A DNA stretch of 64,000 nt from Flavobacterium pectinovorum (GTDB taxonomy: Bacteria; Bacteroidota; Bacteroidia; Flavobacteriales; Flavobacteriaceae), in the NCBI RefSeq assembly GCF_900142715.1, contig NZ_FRBX01000001.1:558001-622000 (forward strand), read 5' to 3'. Shown one piece after another: positions 16,586-25,694 of this stretch. The notes under the pieces are model-generated. The model worked only from the letters and a program-made list of their open reading frames with translations, made no database searches and was not told the origin of the DNA. The first letter of the stretch is position 1. Every line of letters begins with the position of its first letter. Both the position numbers and the translations under genes were made by a program.

Positions 16586-17764
16586 TTGCCTATGAGAGGA
16601 CTGCTGCTTTTATTTGTTATTTTCGTTAATACTGCCATTTTTGCTCAAAAAGTGGAGTATTCTATTGTCGTAAAAGATATTGAAACACAATTACCAATAG
16701 AAAATGCAACTGTGTTAATTATGAAAACGAAACAAACTTTAATAAGTAATCAGGACGGAAAGGTAACTTTTGAATTGGAAGGTGCATCTAATGTTCAGGT
16801 TTCGGAGACCAATTACGAGAAAGTGACACTTCGTTGGGGATCTTTAAAACCGGATTTATTTGTTGTTTATCTTAAAAATAACAACAACAACAATAAATTA
16901 GAAGAAATTGTAGTATCCAAAGAAAAGCCAGAAAAAAACCTTCAAAGAATTGTTTCTAATTCCAGGCAGAAATTGGCCAATGCTTACCGATTAAAAGTCT
17001 ATGTAAGAGAGTTTTTTATGCTGGATAATAAATATTCTTATTATAATGACGGATTGGTTAATTTTCAATTTGATGGCGATCAAAAGAAATCAACAACAAC
17101 CTTATTAGTAGAGCAAAACAGATCTTATGGATTGCTGGAAAATGATGTTTCTGCCGATTTAATTGGATATAATTTGAATAATATTATGGAGAATTATTCA
17201 AATTTAAAATATTTTGATCCTCTTTTAGATTCAAAAACAAAGAAAGAATATGAGTTTACAACAACAGGACATCCAAATAATAAGGATTATTATATAATGT
17301 CTGTAACGCCGTTGGATAAATCTAAAAAGGCACTGGATACTTTTGAAATTATTTACGATCCGACAAAAAAGTTAATTGTAGAATTCACTATTATTATAAA
17401 GCCTGGTGATCTTGCTCAAATAGAAGAACAAACAAAAGTAGGTTCAAAGAATGTTACCAGATCACAGGTTAAAGTAACGTACAGAATTGATGATGAGGAT
17501 TATTATTTACTAAGCTCAAATGAAGAAATTGCGTATGATCTTATTTTAAAAGATCAGGTTAAAAAAAACATTCAGGTTCGAAATAACTTTATCACAACAA
17601 ATTTTAACAGACAAAACTTTACTTATAAAGAAAGCGATGTTTTTAAGGAGAAAACACTTTTTAATAAGCAGAACAAAATCCTGACCAAGTATTGGGATTT
17701 ATCTGGGTTTACAGCTACTGAAGAAGAAAAAGGAATTATAAATTCATTAGAATTTAAACTTTAA
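16586..17764 (+). CDS. Secreted protein with carboxypeptidase regulatory-like domain
   Basis: 392 residues. A signal peptide (about 1-20) is followed by a CarboxypepD_reg-like beta domain (about 22-95: DIETQLPIENATVLI...DGKVTFELEG). A run of Asn (NNNNNN) then precedes LEEIVVSKEKPEKNLQRIV, a segment that resembles a TonB box, but no barrel follows. The rest is a beta-rich unknown region. Family members are common in Flavobacteriia and are probably periplasmic or outer-membrane attached. Function not known. Confidence 0.75.
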   Translation: MPMRGLLLLFVIFVNTAIFAQKVEYSIVVKDIETQLPIENATVLIMKTKQTLISNQDGKVTFELEGASNVQVSETNYEKVTLRWGSLKPDLFVVYLKNNNNNNKLEEIVVSKEKPEKNLQRIVSNSRQKLANAYRLKVYVREFFMLDNKYSYYNDGLVNFQFDGDQKKSTTTLLVEQNRSYGLLENDVSADLIGYNLNNIMENYSNLKYFDPLLDSKTKKEYEFTTTGHPNNKDYYIMSVTPLDKSKKALDTFEIIYDPTKKLIVEFTIIIKPGDLAQIEEQTKVGSKNVTRSQVKVTYRIDDEDYYLLSSNEEIAYDLILKDQVKKNIQVRNNFITTNFNRQNFTYKESDVFKEKTLFNKQNKILTKYWDLSGFTATEEEKGIINSLEFKL

Positions 17765-17766
17765 TT

Positions 17767-18513
17767 TTATTTTCTTTTTTTTGCAACAATTACAAAAGTA
17801 TCGTAAGCGTATGTTTTGCGGTCAATAGTTTTGATTATGTCAAAATTATTCAGGTATAAAAACAGCTGTATCTCATTAAGAGTAAAAACGCGAACGGTCG
17901 AAAAATCATTTTCTATAATTTCCTTTTTGCCATCCACCAAAGTGTAATATTGAGCAGTCCATTCGAGCATAAAATTTTCTAAGGAATTATTTGTATCCCA
18001 ATGACTTTCTCTGATATAATTGACGTTTTCGTATTTGGCTTCGTGCGTAATAATTGGGTTTTCTTTGGTAAAAGGAATAAACCTGTTGGCGTCTATAAAA
18101 TCAAAAATGATAACACCGTCATCATTCAGGTTTTTATGCAGCGAATCAAAAGTCCTGTTCATGTCATTATTTGTAATGAGATAACTTGTAGATCTTCCTG
18201 TAATTAAAATAGCATCTACAGGATTTTCAAGTTTAAAATCACGCATGTCGCCCTGAGTAAAAGAGCAATTTGAATTTCGTTGTCTGGCTATTGCAATCAT
18301 ATCATCACTATAATCCAAACCCTGATAATTTTGATTATTTTGGTCGAACCTTTTTGCAAGATTTCCGGTTCCGCTTCCAATTTCAAGAATGCTTGAAGCT
18401 TTGTTTTCCTGAATTAGCTTGTTGTAAAAAGCATATTCTTCATCATAATCAACAAAAGTCTGGTACATCGCATCGTATATCGCTGCCATTTTTCCATCAT
18501 ATAAATTTGCCAT
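17767..18513 (-). CDS. Class I SAM-dependent methyltransferase
   Basis: 248 residues. Motif I is LEIGSGTGNLAKRF (about 43-56), followed by an acidic residue in YQGLDYSDDMI and the post-I segment GDMRDF. The fold is the standard Rossmann methyltransferase; the target cannot be read. It ends 3 nt from the end of the convergent upstream gene. It is related in type to the methyltransferase at 48.4-49.2 kb. Confidence 0.82.
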   Translation of the reverse strand: MANLYDGKMAAIYDAMYQTFVDYDEEYAFYNKLIQENKASSILEIGSGTGNLAKRFDQNNQNYQGLDYSDDMIAIARQRNSNCSFTQGDMRDFKLENPVDAILITGRSTSYLITNNDMNRTFDSLHKNLNDDGVIIFDFIDANRFIPFTKENPIITHEAKYENVNYIRESHWDTNNSLENFMLEWTAQYYTLVDGKKEIIENDFSTVRVFTLNEIQLFLYLNNFDIIKTIDRKTYAYDTFVIVAKKRK

Positions 18514-18536
18514 AATTTGAAAATTTTAATATAAAA

Positions 18537-18570
18537 ATATAAAAAAGGGCTGTCATAACGACAACCCTTT
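18537..18570 (-). terminator. Intrinsic terminator of the TonB receptor gene
   Basis: AAAGGG..GTC and GAC..CCCTTT form a stem around a short loop (18544-18570). On the minus strand it is followed by a T-rich run (complement of the A-run at 18541-18546). Confidence 0.75.
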
Positions 18571-18592
18571 AGCGTTATTAACTAAATATGAA

Positions 18593-21304
18593 TTAAAATT
18601 TATAATTTACAGATAAGTTAAACATCGTTCCTAACTGACTGAAATGGAAACCATCGTAAGTCATTCTTGAATAACGTTGGTTAAATGTAAGTAAGTTAGA
18701 TTGTTGTTTGGTTTGTACAGGATCAGCTAATAATGCTGCTCCATTTTCATTTTCTGCAACGAATTTCCATTCAGGCAGAACATTAAATAAGTTATTTACA
18801 TTTAATGCAATTGTAAGTTTTTCAGTAGCACTAAAATTAACACCTAAATCAGTAACAATTTTAGGAATAAATTCAGTTTTTAAGTTAGCTGCCAAATATT
18901 CTGCAGAACCAACTGGTGCATTTGGATCATTTGTAGCTAAACCATCCTGATTAAAAGTAGTTTTTCCAAAATATGTATTGTTCAGAGAAAATCCGAATTT
19001 ACCAATTTCGTAGTTTATACCAAAAATCCATTTTGTCTCAGGTCTTGAAGTAAAAGTCAATGAATTTAAAATATCCCCGAATGAATTGTTAGTTACAGGA
19101 GAAATTCTTTTATTTTCTAAAGTAATATTTCCAGATACGTTAAATCCTAATTTACCTTCGCCAATTCCAATATTATTATAATTGGCTACCACATCTAAAC
19201 CAGAAGTTCTGGAATCGAATGAGTTAGAAAACCAAGCCACGTCTCCAAATTCAGTATCTTGTCTGTCTCCTAATACAATTCTGTCTTCTACTTTAATATT
19301 ATAGTAATCAATTGTAAAATTGAAGTTTGTAAAAGGTTTTGCACCAATACCAACAGTTATGTTAGTTGATTTTTCAGGATCTAATTGTGGAATTCCTAAT
19401 TGACGCGCCTGAGGAGAAACGTTATTAATAATACCACTTATTTGAATTCCTTGTCCGGCTACAAATGAGTATTGAGATTTTTGAGTATAAATTTGGTGTA
19501 AAGTTGGAGCTCTGAATCCTGTAGAAACTGATCCTCTTAAAGTAATTTTATCGTCAAGAAATTTATATCTTGTACTTGCTTTCCAAACTGTTGCGCCACC
19601 AAAATCGCTATATTCTTCATGACGAACTGTTCCGTTTATTAAGAAGTCTTTTGTGATATCATAAGCAACGTCTAAATAAACCCCTACATTGTAACGGTTC
19701 CATTTTCCTGAATTTTCAGGTCTGTTTCCTGCAAATGAGTCAGCACCTGTACCATCCCATGAAGCTTTATCACCTTCCATAACGGTAAAATATTCAGATC
19801 TAAATTCAGTACCAAAACCAATACTGATTTTGTCAGATATAATTTTAGAAACATCAATATTTCCAACCAGGTGATTAAAAGATGTTCCTCCTGGTTTAAA
19901 CGAAATTGGGCTGTTTTCTCTGTAAACATTGTTTCCGTCTGCATCAAGAATCGAAGATCTGTTTACTGAGTTGTTTACCGAATAAACTTGTTTGTTACCC
20001 CCAACTGTTATACTTGCGTCTGTGTTCCATCCATTTTTAACGGTTTTAAAACCTAAAGTACCATTATAATCACTTAAATCTCCTTCGAAGGTTGGGCCAT
20101 ATCCATCATAAGAAGGATTTACGTCATCACCATTTCCGAAGAAATCATTCAAATAAGGATCATCAGACAAAGGTCTCCAATAAGGTGTTCTGAAATTCGC
20201 AAACGAGTTTACTTTTTTGTAAACATAGGCAGCATTATAATACAAACTTGTATTATCACTAATTTCGTTTCCACCATTAATAAGAAATTTTGCAGCAGCT
20301 GTTTCAGGCGAACCATTAATGTTTCTTGCATCAGGATATCTGCTTAAGAATTCATTTACGGTTGCAACAGCAGCTGGTGATCCGTCTAAAAAGTCATTTG
20401 CTTCACCCTGAGCATCAACTGTTCCAGGTCTGTTAGCTAAATTTACTTTAGAGAAATCTATAGTGTAATTCAAAAAGCCTTTTTCGCCAACAGTAGTTCC
20501 TTGGTTTAAACTTACACCCAGCATTTCTCCATCACCTTCAGAAGTAATTCCGCTTCTTACAGTCAAAGATCCATCAGTTCTGTTTTTCTTTAAAATAATG
20601 TTCATTACACCCGCAATCGCATCAGATCCGTATTGAGCAGAAGCCCCATCACGAAGAATCTCAACTCTTTCGATAGCGTCTGTAGGAATCGCAGAGATAT
20701 CTGCACCCGTTTCTCCACGTCCCGGAGAAGTTTGCACATAAAGCAATGAACTTAAGTTTTTACGTTTACCATTAATAAGGATTAAAGTTCTGCTTGGTCC
20801 CATGTTTCTAATTTCGTACGGATCCAGTAATGATGTAGCATCATTTACAGGAGTTTGTACTGTGTTAAAAGACGGAATCTTGTACTGCAAAGCCTTATCA
20901 AATGTGGCCTGTCCTGTGGCTGTTAAATCTTTGGAAGATAAAACATCAATAGGTAAAGCACTTGTTGTATTACTTCTGGCTGCGGTTCTGGAACCTGTAA
21001 CAACAACTTCATCCAAATTTTGGCCTCCTTCTTCAGATAAAGCAACATCAATTTGAGGAGAGTTTGCCAGCCTGGTTACGCTGTTATACCCCATGTAAGT
21101 AAAAATTAATGAAGCTCCTTCTTTAACTGTAATTTTATAGGATCCGTCACTATCTGTAGACACCCCATTATTAGTACCCTTTTCGACAATGTTAACACCA
21201 GGCAGCGGTGTGCCTGTATTGTCTTTTACTACACCAGAAATTTGCTGTTGTGCAAAAATGACGACTGTGTTAAATAGAAATAATAGAATTGCAATTTTTT
21301 TCAT
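18593..21304 (-). CDS. TonB-dependent outer-membrane receptor
   Basis: 903 residues. Signal peptide (1-19), carboxypeptidase-like domain (about 22-95, SGVVKDNTGTPLPGVNIVE), TonB-box-like NLDEVVVTGSR, plug domain (about 115-240, with RDGASAQYGSDAIAGVMNIILKK), then a 22-strand barrel ending in FNLSVNYKF, whose terminal Phe is the usual barrel-insertion signal. It imports a substrate across the outer membrane using TonB energy. No SusD partner follows, so a siderophore- or cobalamin-type or small-oligomer cargo is as likely as a glycan. Single gene with its own terminator. Confidence 0.9.
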   Translation of the reverse strand: MKKIAILLFLFNTVVIFAQQQISGVVKDNTGTPLPGVNIVEKGTNNGVSTDSDGSYKITVKEGASLIFTYMGYNSVTRLANSPQIDVALSEEGGQNLDEVVVTGSRTAARSNTTSALPIDVLSSKDLTATGQATFDKALQYKIPSFNTVQTPVNDATSLLDPYEIRNMGPSRTLILINGKRKNLSSLLYVQTSPGRGETGADISAIPTDAIERVEILRDGASAQYGSDAIAGVMNIILKKNRTDGSLTVRSGITSEGDGEMLGVSLNQGTTVGEKGFLNYTIDFSKVNLANRPGTVDAQGEANDFLDGSPAAVATVNEFLSRYPDARNINGSPETAAAKFLINGGNEISDNTSLYYNAAYVYKKVNSFANFRTPYWRPLSDDPYLNDFFGNGDDVNPSYDGYGPTFEGDLSDYNGTLGFKTVKNGWNTDASITVGGNKQVYSVNNSVNRSSILDADGNNVYRENSPISFKPGGTSFNHLVGNIDVSKIISDKISIGFGTEFRSEYFTVMEGDKASWDGTGADSFAGNRPENSGKWNRYNVGVYLDVAYDITKDFLINGTVRHEEYSDFGGATVWKASTRYKFLDDKITLRGSVSTGFRAPTLHQIYTQKSQYSFVAGQGIQISGIINNVSPQARQLGIPQLDPEKSTNITVGIGAKPFTNFNFTIDYYNIKVEDRIVLGDRQDTEFGDVAWFSNSFDSRTSGLDVVANYNNIGIGEGKLGFNVSGNITLENKRISPVTNNSFGDILNSLTFTSRPETKWIFGINYEIGKFGFSLNNTYFGKTTFNQDGLATNDPNAPVGSAEYLAANLKTEFIPKIVTDLGVNFSATEKLTIALNVNNLFNVLPEWKFVAENENGAALLADPVQTKQQSNLLTFNQRYSRMTYDGFHFSQLGTMFNLSVNYKF

Positions 21305-21625
21305 GTTTAATCTAATTTTGGTTAAAATTTGTATGTTGGTTTGTTAAATATTGTGATAAAAATAGCGTTATTTAACAAAACATTATAAAAAAGTTTGATT
21401 TTTTTTAAGAAAAGTCGTAAAAAAACATATATCGTCATTTTTTGTTTACTTAAGAGGTATTAAATCTTATATTTGCAAAATTTTAAGGCTAAAATCTATC
21501 ATTTTAGCAAAAAATTAAAAAGAAGAAAAAACGTTCAAATCAGAGGCTAAATATTTGATACATAAATCAATAATGACGGCGTCTGACAGAGATAAAATCA
21601 AATAAAAAACAAATATTATCTACAT
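21305..21625. promoter_or_regulatory. Divergent intergenic region with long ychF leader
   Basis: No gene seen. It separates the TonB receptor and ychF. The promoter TTG (21442-21444) and TATATTTG (21468-21475) leaves a 150-nt leader for ychF. The leader opens with a perfect 8-bp hairpin (GCTAAAAT ctatc ATTTTAGC, 21488-21508) and is otherwise A-rich. Confidence 0.5.
21442..21475 (+). promoter_or_regulatory. Promoter of ychF
   Basis: TTG, 23-nt spacer, TATATTTG: exact match to TAnnTTTG with a spacer at the long end of the accepted range. Confidence 0.55.
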
Positions 21626-22720
21626 ATGAAAGCAGGAATTGTAGGATTACCAAATGTTGGAAAATCGACTTTATTTAATTGTTTGTCGAATGCAAAAGCA
21701 CAAAGTGCGAATTTTCCGTTTTGTACAATCGAACCTAATATTGGTGTTGTTAACGTTCCGGATCCAAGAATTAACAAATTAGAAGAGTTGGTAAAACCAG
21801 AACGTGTGCAAATGGCAACTGTTGATATTGTAGATATCGCAGGTTTGGTAAAAGGTGCGAGTAAAGGTGAAGGACTTGGAAATCAGTTTTTAGGAAACAT
21901 CAGAGAGTGTAATGCTATTATTCACGTTTTACGTTGTTTTGATAATGATAATATTGTACACGTTGACGGAAATGTAAACCCAATTCGTGATAAAGAAACT
22001 ATCGATATCGAATTACAGTTGAAAGACTTAGAAACCGTTGAAAAACGTTTGGAAAAAGTAAATCGTGCCGCTAAAACCGGAAATAAAGAAGCACAGACTG
22101 AAAAAGCACTTTTAGACAGAATCAGAGAATCATTATTGCAGGCTAAATCAGCTCGTACTGTTGTGCCTCAAGGAAATGATGAAGAAGTTTTAATGGAATC
22201 TTTTCAGTTGATTACGGCAAAACCAGTTTTATACGTTTGTAATGTTGACGAAAATTCAGCTGTAAACGGAAATAAATATGTAGATCAGGTTCGTGAATTA
22301 GTAAAAGACGAAGATGCTGAAGTTATTATCCTTTCTGTAGGAGCAGAGGCTGATATTACAGAATTAGAAAGCTACGAAGAGCGTCAGGTTTTCCTTGAAG
22401 ATATGGGATTAACAGAACCGGGAGCATCAGTTTTAATTCGTGCAGCTTATAAATTATTGAAACAGCAAACTTACTTTACAGCAGGTGTAAAAGAAGTTCG
22501 TGCCTGGACCATCAACATTGGAGCTACAGCGCCACAAGCAGCCGGAGTTATTCATACTGATTTTGAAAAAGGATTTATTCGTGCAGAAGTTATTTCATAC
22601 GAAGATTACGTTCAGTACGGTTCTGAAGCAAAAGCAAAAGAAGCAGGAAAATTCAAAGTAGAAGGAAAAGAATATGTTGTAAAAGATGGTGATGTAATGC
22701 ACTTCCGTTTCAACGTTTAA
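21626..22720 (+). CDS. ychF: Redox-regulated ATPase YchF (Obg family)
   Basis: 364 residues, the normal family length. The P-loop GLPNVGKST is at 7-15, the DIVDIAGLVKGAS switch II segment near 68-80, and the coiled coil of LKDLETVEKRLEKV follows. The C-terminal TGS domain (about 280-364) ends VKDGDVMHFRFNV. YchF/Ola1 binds ATP in preference to GTP and associates with ribosomes; it affects oxidative-stress responses. A long 5' leader precedes it and a terminator follows. Confidence 0.95.
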   Translation: MKAGIVGLPNVGKSTLFNCLSNAKAQSANFPFCTIEPNIGVVNVPDPRINKLEELVKPERVQMATVDIVDIAGLVKGASKGEGLGNQFLGNIRECNAIIHVLRCFDNDNIVHVDGNVNPIRDKETIDIELQLKDLETVEKRLEKVNRAAKTGNKEAQTEKALLDRIRESLLQAKSARTVVPQGNDEEVLMESFQLITAKPVLYVCNVDENSAVNGNKYVDQVRELVKDEDAEVIILSVGAEADITELESYEERQVFLEDMGLTEPGASVLIRAAYKLLKQQTYFTAGVKEVRAWTINIGATAPQAAGVIHTDFEKGFIRAEVISYEDYVQYGSEAKAKEAGKFKVEGKEYVVKDGDVMHFRFNV

Positions 22721-22786
22721 TTTTTTTTTAAGAGAATAGAACTTTAGAGAATAGAATAAAGAATAAAGAATAAAGAGAATAGATAG

Positions 22787-22815
22787 AACTGCTGGAGAAA
22801 TTCAGCAGTTTTTTT
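22787..22815 (+). terminator. Intrinsic terminator of ychF
   Basis: AACTGCTG (22787-22794) pairs with CAGCAGTT (22803-22810), followed by a T-run. A period-7 gaataaa array lies just upstream at 22735-22780. Confidence 0.8.
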
Positions 22816-23133
22816 GTGTTTAAAAATTACAAATGTCAGGGTTCGAAGCCCTTCAAAGTAGAAAAAGCCTTCGATTCCGCTCAGGATGACATTCATTTTT
22901 AAAATAAGATCTGCAAAATCTGCGTGAAAAAATAAACACAGCATAAAAATAAAAATCCGTCAAAATCCGCGTTTTCGCTTTAGCGAATCCTCGTCATCAG
23001 CGTTGAATTTTTTAACGCAATCCAGTTTCTCCCATCAATAAAAATCAATAAAAATTTAAAGTTTAATTTTTTGGCTCAAAAATTGGTTATCAGAAAAAAG
23101 TATATTTTTAACAACCAAAAACAAACCAATCAA
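22816..23133. repeat. Intergenic dispersed repeats
   Basis: No convincing gene. 22838-22893 carries a cttcga / ctcaggatgaca element resembling that at 8451-8528. 22909-22930 shares aaatctgcgtgaaaaaat with the palindrome at 50961-51053. 22952-22989 is the inverted copy of 1594-1630 with about one mismatch. Confidence 0.6.
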
Positions 23134-23808
23134 ATGCTAAAAACTTTCAAAATTCTGGGCTGGACTATTCTTGCCATTATTACTTTTCTTGTCCTATATA
23201 TAATTGCAGTTTATCTGATTTCTAAAATTACCGTTAACTCGGATAGCGCATTTATTAAAGAACAAAAAACAATTCCAATTTATATTCTCTCCAACGGCGT
23301 TCATACAGATATTGTCGTTCCTGTAGTAAATGATATAAAAGACTGGCGCAACCAAATTCAGTTTAGCCAGACACAATCCAAAGATTCTTTGATGAATTAT
23401 ATCGCTTTCGGCTGGGGCGATAAAGGATTTTATCTCGACACGCCCGAATGGTCAGATTTGAAAACCAGTACAGCCTTAAAAGCGGCATTCGGAGTCAGTT
23501 CATCAGCGATGCACACTACATTTTTCAAACAATTAAAAGAGGGTGAAGATTGTAAGCGAATTTTAATCTCTAAAGAAAACTATCAAAAGCTGGTTTCTTA
23601 TATTTCAGAAAGTTTTAGTAATCCAACAAATCCGGAATGGATTGAAGGACACAGCTACGGAAAAAAAGATGCTTTTTATGAAGCAAAAGGAAGTTACAGT
23701 CTGTTTTACACTTGTAACACCTGGGCGAATAATGCGTTGAAAGCCGCCAATCAAAAAGCCAGTTTATGGACGGTTTATGATAAAGGGATTTTTTGTCATT
23801 ATAAATAA
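23134..23808 (+). CDS. TIGR02117 family protein
   Basis: 224 residues from the ATG at 23134, which directly precedes a membrane segment (about 9-31). The periplasmic part contains SNGVHTDIVVPV, FGWGDKGFYLDTPEWSDL and FYTCNTWANNALKAA, matching TIGR02117/DUF2459. Conserved His, Asp and Cys residues suggest a papain-like (NlpC/P60-related) fold, but activity is not established. A longer in-frame extension upstream starts with a rare codon and is unlikely. Confidence 0.8.
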   Translation: MLKTFKILGWTILAIITFLVLYIIAVYLISKITVNSDSAFIKEQKTIPIYILSNGVHTDIVVPVVNDIKDWRNQIQFSQTQSKDSLMNYIAFGWGDKGFYLDTPEWSDLKTSTALKAAFGVSSSAMHTTFFKQLKEGEDCKRILISKENYQKLVSYISESFSNPTNPEWIEGHSYGKKDAFYEAKGSYSLFYTCNTWANNALKAANQKASLWTVYDKGIFCHYK

Positions 23809-23821
23809 ATCGTTTTTATTT

Positions 23822-24012
23822 AATATGTAGTCCCTACGGGACAAAAATGGTCAACGATAATATCTTTCTACCAATATATAATCTCTATGAGATATTATTT
23901 TTATAGATTATATCAAAAGGATTGTATTAAATAACTCTGTTTAATACTCTGTTAGAAGTTAGATATTGGTAGAAAAAAGAATACATTTTATAAATGTCCA
24001 TAGGGACTATAT
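23822..24012. repeat. REP-like inverted element
   Basis: Outer arms are tagtccctacgggaca (from about 23828) and tgtccatagggacta (to about 24009). Inner arms TTTCTACCAATAT (23865-23877) and ATATTGGTAGAAA (23963-23975) are exact reverse complements. Small hairpins GTCCCTACGGGAC and ATCTCTATGAGAT lie inside. No gene is seen in the 23809-24137 gap. TAAATTTG at 24104-24111 could be the -7 box of the next gene. Confidence 0.7.
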
Positions 24013-24137
24013 AAAATCACAACAAAGAATTCAATATAAATAAACATGGTAAAAATGTAAAATTTGCTCAAAAAGCAACAATTCAAAATTTTAACTTATT
24101 ACTTAAATTTGAGAGAATATCCAAAAATCGAAGTATC

Positions 24138-25052
24138 GTGAAAATTAAGAATATATTCTCCAAAACGTGGTTTCTGCTCAAGAATACCTTTTTAGAATTT
24201 AATGATGACAACGCTATTAAACTTAGTGCAGCATTATCCTATTATACCATTTTTGCATTGCCGCCCTTATTGATTATTATCATAACAATTTGCGGTTTTT
24301 TCTTTGGTGAAGAAGCAGTAACGGGACAATTATACGGACAGATTAACGAGATGGTTGGAAATGAAGCAGCAATTCAGATTCAGGAAGCTATAAAAAACGT
24401 ACAACTTTCCGGAAGTAATGTTTTTGCAACCGTTTTTGGTATTGTAATGTTACTAATAGGGGCTTCGGGGGTTTTTGCAGAAATACAAAGTTCCATTAAT
24501 TTTATTTGGGGTTTGCGAGCAAAACCAGACAAAGGCCTTAAGAAATTCATACAAAACAGATTAATGTCATTTTCAATGATTGCTTCGGTTGGATTTTTAA
24601 TGCTCGTTAGTCTTTTGGTAAATACAACTCTAGATTTGGTAAGTACCCGTTTAAAAATATACTTCCCGGAAAGTACTGTTTATTTGTTTTACGTCGTAAA
24701 TATTTTCATTGTTTTGGCTAGTATTACGCTTCTTTTTACCATTATTTTCAGAACATTGCCAGACGGAAAAATAAGATGGAAAGATGCAATTATCGGTTCA
24801 TCAGTTACGGCTGTACTTTTTATGATTGGTAAATTTGCTATAGGGTTTTATTTAGGAAGCTCCACAGTGGCGTCAGTTTATGGTGCGGCAGGTTCTGTAA
24901 TTATTATTTTGGTTTGGGTGTATTATTCAGCAATAATTCTGTATTTTGGGGCAGAATTTACCAAAGTATACGCTAAGTCATACGGAGGAAAAATTTATCC
25001 AAATGAATATTCAGTAGAAATACAGAAAGAGATTTTTGAAATAGAAAAATAA
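24138..25052 (+). CDS. YihY/BrkB family membrane protein
   Basis: 304 residues with a GTG start (MKIKNIFSKTWFLLKNTF follows). About six membrane segments, and the signature DNAIKLSAALSYYTIFALPPLL near 22-43 is that of the YihY/virulence-factor BrkB family. It was once called RNase BN in error; it is an inner-membrane protein of unknown transport role. A rare-start call is supported by TAAATTTG 27 nt upstream. Confidence 0.85.
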   Translation: MKIKNIFSKTWFLLKNTFLEFNDDNAIKLSAALSYYTIFALPPLLIIIITICGFFFGEEAVTGQLYGQINEMVGNEAAIQIQEAIKNVQLSGSNVFATVFGIVMLLIGASGVFAEIQSSINFIWGLRAKPDKGLKKFIQNRLMSFSMIASVGFLMLVSLLVNTTLDLVSTRLKIYFPESTVYLFYVVNIFIVLASITLLFTIIFRTLPDGKIRWKDAIIGSSVTAVLFMIGKFAIGFYLGSSTVASVYGAAGSVIIILVWVYYSAIILYFGAEFTKVYAKSYGGKIYPNEYSVEIQKEIFEIEK

Positions 25053-25058
25053 GATATT

Positions 25059-25127
25059 ACCACAGATTTTTACAGATTAGAAGGATTTCGCTATGATATT
25101 TTTAATCTGTAGAATGTAATCTGTGGC
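25059..25127. repeat. CACAGATT inverted repeat
   Basis: CCACAGATT (25060-25068) and CAGATTA (25073-25079) are mirrored by TAATCTG (25103-25109) and AATCTGTGG (25118-25126). A possible terminator or dispersed repeat between yihY-like and reductase genes. Confidence 0.55.
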
Positions 25128-25165
25128 AAGAACTTTGCTGTCAGATATAACACAAATACCACAAT

Positions 25166-25690
25166 ATGAAAATTATAGCCTTTGGAGGAAGTAATAGTCA
25201 ACAATCAATCAATAAAAAACTGGCAACTTATGCTGCAGGTTTAATTGAGAATGGAGAAGTTGAAATTTTAGATTTAAATGATTTCGCAATGCCATTATTC
25301 AGCGTTGATTTAGAGAAAGAAATCGGTCAGCATGAAAAAGCAAAAGCGTTTTTAGCCAAACTGGCAAGCGCAGATATTTTAGTCGTTTCTTTGGCTGAAA
25401 ATAATAACAACTACTCAACAGCCTTTAAAAATATATTCGATTGGTCTTCCCGAATTACGAAAGAAGTTTTTCAGCAAAAACCAATGTTACTAATGGCAAC
25501 TTCGCCGGGTACAAGAGGCGGAGCTTCTGTTTTAGAAATTGCGCGTAATGCTTTGCCAAGATATGGAGCCGAAATAAAAGCTACATTTTCGTTACCGGCC
25601 TTCAATGCTAATTTCGATTTAGAAAAAAATCAAATTTCTAACGCTGAATTAGACAAAGAATTAAAAGATATTATAAAAGATTGTTTCTAA
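25166..25690 (+). CDS. NADPH-dependent FMN reductase family protein
   Basis: 174 residues, flavodoxin-like. The phosphate-binding loop GGSNSQQSINKKLA is at 8-21, and LAENNNNYSTAFKNIFDWSS and SPGTRGGASVLE follow at the expected FMN contacts. It reduces FMN, azo compounds or quinones with NAD(P)H; the exact electron acceptor is unknown. It ends 4 nt before the next gene, so the two form an operon. Confidence 0.85.
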   Translation: MKIIAFGGSNSQQSINKKLATYAAGLIENGEVEILDLNDFAMPLFSVDLEKEIGQHEKAKAFLAKLASADILVVSLAENNNNYSTAFKNIFDWSSRITKEVFQQKPMLLMATSPGTRGGASVLEIARNALPRYGAEIKATFSLPAFNANFDLEKNQISNAELDKELKDIIKDCF

Positions 25691-25694
25691 TTTT

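Noticed and set aside
22744..22944. 66-residue minus-strand reading frame
   Set aside because: It covers a terminator and dispersed repeats and has no family-like sequence.
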